The notes beneath the pieces were generated by a model. It saw only the letters and a program-made list of their open reading frames with translations. It searched no databases and had not been told where the DNA came from. A stretch of DNA of 64,000 bases, taken from Thalassotalea atypica (lineage in GTDB: Bacteria > Pseudomonadota > Gammaproteobacteria > Enterobacterales > Alteromonadaceae). This document shows, one piece after another, positions 60,133 to 64,000 of the stretch (positions are counted from its first letter, which is position 1; each line of letters begins with the position of its first letter). The position numbers and the translations under genes were made by a program. The stretch spans positions 3,348,001 through 3,412,000 of the forward strand of contig NZ_AP027364.1 in NCBI RefSeq assembly GCF_030295975.1. Reading direction: 5' to 3'.

Positions 60133-62013
60133 TTAAGGGCTGGGGGTATAAATAACAACACGATTCTTTCCTTGTTGTTTTGCCTGATAAAGCGCTTTAT
60201 CTGATTGTATATATAGTGAAGCTCTGTCTGAAGCGGCTTCACCTAGCGCGGTGATGCCAATACTAACCGTTATCGCTACTTGCTCGTTTTTATCCGTACA
60301 ATAAAACTCATTTTGAATATTTTCTTTTAAACGTTCAGCCACCTGTAAGGCCAACTCACTATCGGTGCGAGGTAAAATACAGAAAAATTCTTCTCCACCA
60401 ATTCTGCCGACAATATCCCCCGTGCGCAAGGTGGCTTGTGTGATCTCAACCGTACGGCGAAGCACATCATCACCGAACGGGTGACCGTATTGATCATTAA
60501 CTTGTTTAAAGTCATCAATATCAAATAGAAGCACGGACAATTCGCCTCGAGTACCTGAGGTATTTTTCAATATTTTCTCTAAATAATCAAAAATATAGCG
60601 GCGATTAAAGACACCGGTAAGAGAGTCAGTAATAGATAGCGCAAAAACTTTTTTGTTGTTTCGATACTGGATAAATACGATCACCAAAATCAACGCAATC
60701 ACAAAAAGCGCAAACAAAATCAAAAAATACTGCTGCCGCGTTTCTTGTTCTTTTTGCTTTACCTGCAACAACTGAAATCTCTCACGATCTTTTAATGCCG
60801 TAATTTCGATATCTAAACGTTCCAGATCCATGGTTTCACGGATTTTGATAATTTTTTGACTGGAGTTCTTGATAAGCAAATCTGTGTATTGCTCATAGAA
60901 GTTTTTAAGTTGTTCATAGCCCGCTTCTTTATCTCCTTGGGCATACAGTAACATTCCCTCTAGTTTAACCAACGCAAGCTGCCAAGTGGTGCCGTCAAGT
61001 TCTGGAATGGTATCAAAGATTGCCGTCGCTTTGTCTAGTGCCTCTTGTGCCTCAACTAGTTTATCCTGACTAATTAAGCACTCCGCTTTTCGCTTTAAAA
61101 GTTCGGCATTGTAATCTTCTTGGCCATGTAAAGTAAGCGCATAATCAATCACCGGTATGGCGCTTTCACAATCACCTTGTTCGGCGTAGGTCATGCCTAG
61201 CCCATACTCACCAAAAAAACTGATATCTTGATTTGGTGTGTAAGCAATTTTATCACGGTACTGAGTAAATTTTTGAATAGCTAAGTCGTATTTCTTCCAA
61301 TAACGATACGTTGTCGCTAAGCCATAAATGGCTTCTGCAATATAGGGCTGATAACCTAACCGTTCATAGGTGTCTAGCGCTTTCTGATAATAGTCTATCG
61401 ACTTCTCATAGTCATCCATATACCCATAAATCGCGCCATAGACTTCATTGATAACAGCAATTAAGAAATGATCATTGAGTGCGTACGCTTCCACATACGC
61501 TTCTTGCATATCAGCGAGTGAAGCTTCATAACGCTCTTGTAATGTGCTGGTATATGCTGCTTCTTGCTTACCCCATACATACAAATAGTTTAATGAAGCT
61601 TGTCTGGATAACCTCATTGAACGTTCCAAATGCGCCAGTGATTCTTTGTATGAACCTTTACGTTGTGACACAACACCTTGATACACCGCTAAGGCACTAA
61701 CAATCTCTACATCGGTAAATTCTGTAATGAGGGTGGAGGCGTAAGCGACAGTTTGTTCAAAATCATCAAATAAGTAGAGTAAATTTTCAGCTTGTGCTTT
61801 GCGGTACAGTAACCATAAAAAAGCATCTTCATCAAGTAAAGCACGCTTGTGCTTTTCAATCTCTATGAGTTGCAAATAAACAGGGTATGGATCTCGGTTT
61901 ATATCATTTTCAATTGACTTAAAATGCTCGATAGAAATGGCTGCTTCTTTCGCAGAAACAACACTACATAGCAAAGAAAGTGAAATAACTAACACTTTTA
62001 AAATCGAAATCAT
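60133..62013 (-). CDS. TPR-containing membrane diguanylate cyclase (GGDEF)
   Basis: 626 aa. A signal peptide (about 1-21) leads to a periplasmic region of TPR-like helical repeats (about 100-380), a coiled segment (about 385-428), one membrane helix (about 429-450) and a cytoplasmic GGDEF domain (about 455-626). The active site is GGEEF (539-543), and the inhibitory I-site RTGD (530-533) lies exactly five residues before it, so an active, product-inhibited cyclase making c-di-GMP is expected. The periplasmic repeats probably sense a protein or ligand. It is the first gene of the packed operon leading into the glutamine-synthetase-like gene, ovoA and ovoB. Confidence 0.9.
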   Translation of the reverse strand: MISILKVLVISLSLLCSVVSAKEAAISIEHFKSIENDINRDPYPVYLQLIEIEKHKRALLDEDAFLWLLYRKAQAENLLYLFDDFEQTVAYASTLITEFTDVEIVSALAVYQGVVSQRKGSYKESLAHLERSMRLSRQASLNYLYVWGKQEAAYTSTLQERYEASLADMQEAYVEAYALNDHFLIAVINEVYGAIYGYMDDYEKSIDYYQKALDTYERLGYQPYIAEAIYGLATTYRYWKKYDLAIQKFTQYRDKIAYTPNQDISFFGEYGLGMTYAEQGDCESAIPVIDYALTLHGQEDYNAELLKRKAECLISQDKLVEAQEALDKATAIFDTIPELDGTTWQLALVKLEGMLLYAQGDKEAGYEQLKNFYEQYTDLLIKNSSQKIIKIRETMDLERLDIEITALKDRERFQLLQVKQKEQETRQQYFLILFALFVIALILVIVFIQYRNNKKVFALSITDSLTGVFNRRYIFDYLEKILKNTSGTRGELSVLLFDIDDFKQVNDQYGHPFGDDVLRRTVEITQATLRTGDIVGRIGGEEFFCILPRTDSELALQVAERLKENIQNEFYCTDKNEQVAITVSIGITALGEAASDRASLYIQSDKALYQAKQQGKNRVVIYTPSP

Positions 62014-62240
62014 CGAATACAGAAAACCGAGACTTAAGATCAGTTAACTTTACTTTAACATATTTATTCTGCAATGCGAGTGAGCATTTATACTATTTAT
62101 CAAGCAACGTTACGTTGTTAATCAAGGAAAGTGAAAAGAGCGTGCTGGCAAAAACAGCACACTCTTAAAAAATTAAACCCAACAATGAGCTACCACAAAT
62201 GGAGCCTACATCTCTATTTAATGAAGGCTAGTATTACCAA

Positions 62241-63356
62241 TTATTGAAGCAATGCGACGGCTGTCGATTTTTCATCTCGACGGATTTTTTGACCTGATTG
62301 TAAGCGCTCACCGCCACGAATAATGACCTCATCTCCTGCATCGAGCAGACCAGATATAGCGACCCATTTACCTATCCCTTGCCCAACAAGGACGTTTACT
62401 TTCTGTGCCAAATCGTTTTCATCAACAATTAGCACAAAAGTTTCCTTTTCGCGCAGTACTATCGCATCACGTGGCACCATCGTTGAAATTTTTGTTTCTT
62501 GTTTAGGTAAAGAAACTGTTACCGCAGAACCGGAAAGCAAAGCTAGACCATCGGCAGACAGTCGCACATCAAAGGTTCGTGAAGATTGTTCCCCGGCTTG
62601 GCTCCATGTGCGAATTGGCAACTCCACCAAATTATCTTGCCACTTAACCAGTACCTTACTGTCTGCTTTTAAATAAGGCGCGATACTCAGCGGCGCAGAA
62701 ATTTTAATATCAAGATGATGTGTATCAACTAAGTTAACTAGAGGACGACCCACGGTGATCAGCTCTCCTTCATTAACAAAGCGTTGGCTTATACTTCCCG
62801 CAAAAGGGGCTACTATTTGTGTTTTTTCAATCGCCAATTCCGTCAAGTTCATTTCCATTTCGAGTGCCACAACTTCGCTTTCAGCAATGGCCAAGTCTTT
62901 TGTGATCCGCTCTAACTCACTCAATGCTGTATTGTTCATCTGATTTAGTTTCGACATTCTTGCTTTTTGTTTCGTTAAATATTCCACATCAGCATGGTGT
63001 TGTTTGAGCTGTGCTTGTTGACGAGCAAACTGTAATTTCAAATGTCTGTTGTCAATTTTGGCTAATACCTGCCCTTTTTCAACCTCGGTACCGACCTCTT
63101 CTACCCATAATAGCTGACCAGTTTGCTCTGCCGACAGTGGTGAATTTTTTCGACTAATAACATTCCCAGGCAGCCACATAGTCGGGTTCACTTGTTCACT
63201 TTTAGCATATTCAATACTGACTAATTGGGCATTATCTGGTTTATTTTCTGCTGCATGACTCATTGCACTAAAAGCTGCAACTCCAATGAACAGACCTGTA
63301 ATTAAATAAATTTTGGTTAATGATTTTGCCACTGAAACCGATGTAAAGTTTTTCAT
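62241..63356 (-). CDS. RND efflux periplasmic adaptor (membrane fusion protein)
   Basis: 371 aa. A hydrophobic N-terminus (residues about 13-35) is followed by the HlyD/MFP layout: a biotinyl-lipoyl half (SAEQTGQLLWVEEVGTEVEKGQVLAKID), a coiled-coil hairpin (about 110-170) and the second half (IVAPFAGSISQRFVNEGELI), then beta-barrel and membrane-proximal domains. It bridges the inner-membrane RND pump and an outer-membrane channel. The pump gene lies 12 bases upstream in the message-order sense (stop at 63369), but the adaptor is downstream of the pump, the reverse of the usual order. Substrate unknown. Confidence 0.88.
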   Translation of the reverse strand: MKNFTSVSVAKSLTKIYLITGLFIGVAAFSAMSHAAENKPDNAQLVSIEYAKSEQVNPTMWLPGNVISRKNSPLSAEQTGQLLWVEEVGTEVEKGQVLAKIDNRHLKLQFARQQAQLKQHHADVEYLTKQKARMSKLNQMNNTALSELERITKDLAIAESEVVALEMEMNLTELAIEKTQIVAPFAGSISQRFVNEGELITVGRPLVNLVDTHHLDIKISAPLSIAPYLKADSKVLVKWQDNLVELPIRTWSQAGEQSSRTFDVRLSADGLALLSGSAVTVSLPKQETKISTMVPRDAIVLREKETFVLIVDENDLAQKVNVLVGQGIGKWVAISGLLDAGDEVIIRGGERLQSGQKIRRDEKSTAVALLQ

Positions 63357-63368
63357 TGTTCATTCCTA

Positions 63369-64000
63369 TTATTTATCTGTTGCACTTGACGAAACCAAGT
63401 TAACCAATGGTTTTGGATTTGAACTGGATTGGCTTGGCATAAGTTGTCTTGTTTTTAATTTTCCTAAACCAAAGTCATATCTATTAAGCCTTAATAAACA
63501 CGGCAATAAGACAATGGTAAAAATAGTACTAACCGCTAGGCCACCGACAATAACCGCAGCAAGACCACGATAAATAACACTGCCTGTACCTGGCATTAAT
63601 AACAGCGGTAACATGCCGAAAAAGCTTGTCGCTGTACTCATAAAGATGGGGCGTAATCTTAGGGTCAGCGCTTGATGTACAGATTTAGCTCTGCTCAGCC
63701 CTTCATGCTCGGCAAGCCTTGTTTGATGAACCAATAGAATCGCATTATTAACCACTAAACCCAGCAAAATGACAAAGCCAATCATGGTCAGGAGATCTAG
63801 TGGTTGGAAGACAAACACGTTCAACAATTGCAGTGCAAGAATACCGCCAACAGTCGCTAAAGGAATAGTGATTACCACTAGGGCACTGTCTTTGACTGAT
63901 TTGAATAGTGCAGCCATCAATAAGAATAAGATCACTAAGGCGAATGCAAAGTTTTCACTCATTATGCCAATGGCTTTTTCTAGTTGATCGGCACTACCAC
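63369..64000 (-). CDS. RND-family efflux permease, C-terminal part (runs off the window)
   Basis: The reading frame stays open to the right edge, so about 210 C-terminal residues of a protein normally about 1000-1050 aa long are seen. The visible part matches the second membrane half of RND pumps: SADQLEKAIGI, then ALVILFLLMAALFKSVKDSALVVITIPLATVGG, VVNNAILLVHQTR, RLRPIFMSTATSFFGMLPLL and GGLAVSTIFTIVLLPCLL. With the adaptor it forms a proton-driven tripartite exporter. The C-terminus is short and Ser/Lys-rich. An internal ATG at 63962 is not the start. Confidence 0.9.
   Translation of the reverse strand, partial: GSADQLEKAIGIMSENFAFALVILFLLMAALFKSVKDSALVVITIPLATVGGILALQLLNVFVFQPLDLLTMIGFVILLGLVVNNAILLVHQTRLAEHEGLSRAKSVHQALTLRLRPIFMSTATSFFGMLPLLLMPGTGSVIYRGLAAVIVGGLAVSTIFTIVLLPCLLRLNRYDFGLGKLKTRQLMPSQSSSNPKPLVNLVSSSATDK

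Noticed and set aside
1-64000. CRISPR array, tRNA, rRNA, prophage, integron or IS elements
   Set aside because: I saw no regularly spaced repeats, transposase or integrase motifs, or structural RNA genes on either strand.

Overview
The window looks like a chromosomal stretch of a marine gammaproteobacterium of the Alteromonadales (Colwellia/Thalassotalea/Pseudoalteromonas type). It has moderately low GC, three large TonB-dependent receptors, many secreted or lipidated hydrolases, and paralogue families typical of that order. This placement is an inference from gene content. I saw no rRNA, tRNA, CRISPR array, insertion sequence or phage gene.

Region 1 (about 0.5-10.95 kb) is a D-glutamate / D-amino-acid-peptide utilisation island. 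On the minus strand are a TonB-dependent receptor, an M14 zinc carboxypeptidase and a lipoprotein D-aminoacylase-type amidohydrolase. On the plus strand are a GltS-type glutamate/Na+ symporter, a LysR regulator (DgcR-like), DgcN (D-Glu N-acetyltransferase, DUF1611) and DgcA (N-acetyl-D-Glu racemase, enolase superfamily). Three near-identical 15-bp palindromes (consensus AYAACCYWARGTTAT) sit 97-122 bp from the starts of the receptor and dgcN and 130 bp from gltS. They probably mark one DgcR regulon.

Region 2 (about 11-16.3 kb) holds a YjdM zinc-ribbon protein preceded by a perfect 16-bp-arm inverted repeat, a CapA-type metallophosphatase with extra domains, and a second TonB receptor.

Region 3 (about 16.5-53.3 kb, interrupted at 44.7-51.1 kb) is an alpha-glucan utilisation locus. 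It holds a GH13 alpha-glucosidase divergent from glgP-glgB-glgX-malQ-amylase, a small outer-membrane beta-barrel, an SLC45/MalT-like MFS transporter, a flavin-dependent (tryptophan) halogenase homologue, a maltodextrin-type TonB receptor, a GH31 enzyme, a pullulanase lipoprotein, a SusA-like GH13 and a SusB-like GH97. Seven copies of a 14-bp operator (TGMATACGTATKYA) lie in the promoter regions of these transcription units, so a LacI-type MalR encoded elsewhere probably controls them together. The pathway reads: extracellular amylase/pullulanase, TonB import of oligosaccharides, periplasmic GH31/GH97/GH13 trimming, MFS import, then cytoplasmic phosphorolysis and disproportionation.

The 44.7-51.1 kb interruption contains a GNAT acetyltransferase, a DsbA-like protein, a LysR/pirin/YcaC-like isochorismatase group, a small membrane protein, a glutathionyl-hydroquinone reductase and an orphan periplasmic sugar-binding protein divergent from GH97.

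Region 4 (53.4-64 kb) has a CBM9/DUF5916-type outer-membrane protein. It is followed by a tightly packed minus-strand operon: TPR-GGDEF diguanylate cyclase, a divergent glutamine-synthetase-fold protein, ovoA and an ovoB-like PLP lyase (ovothiol biosynthesis). An RND efflux adaptor and a truncated RND pump run off the right edge. The most novel features are the glutamine-synthetase-like protein translationally coupled to ovoA, and the D-Glu/peptide island with its shared palindromes.
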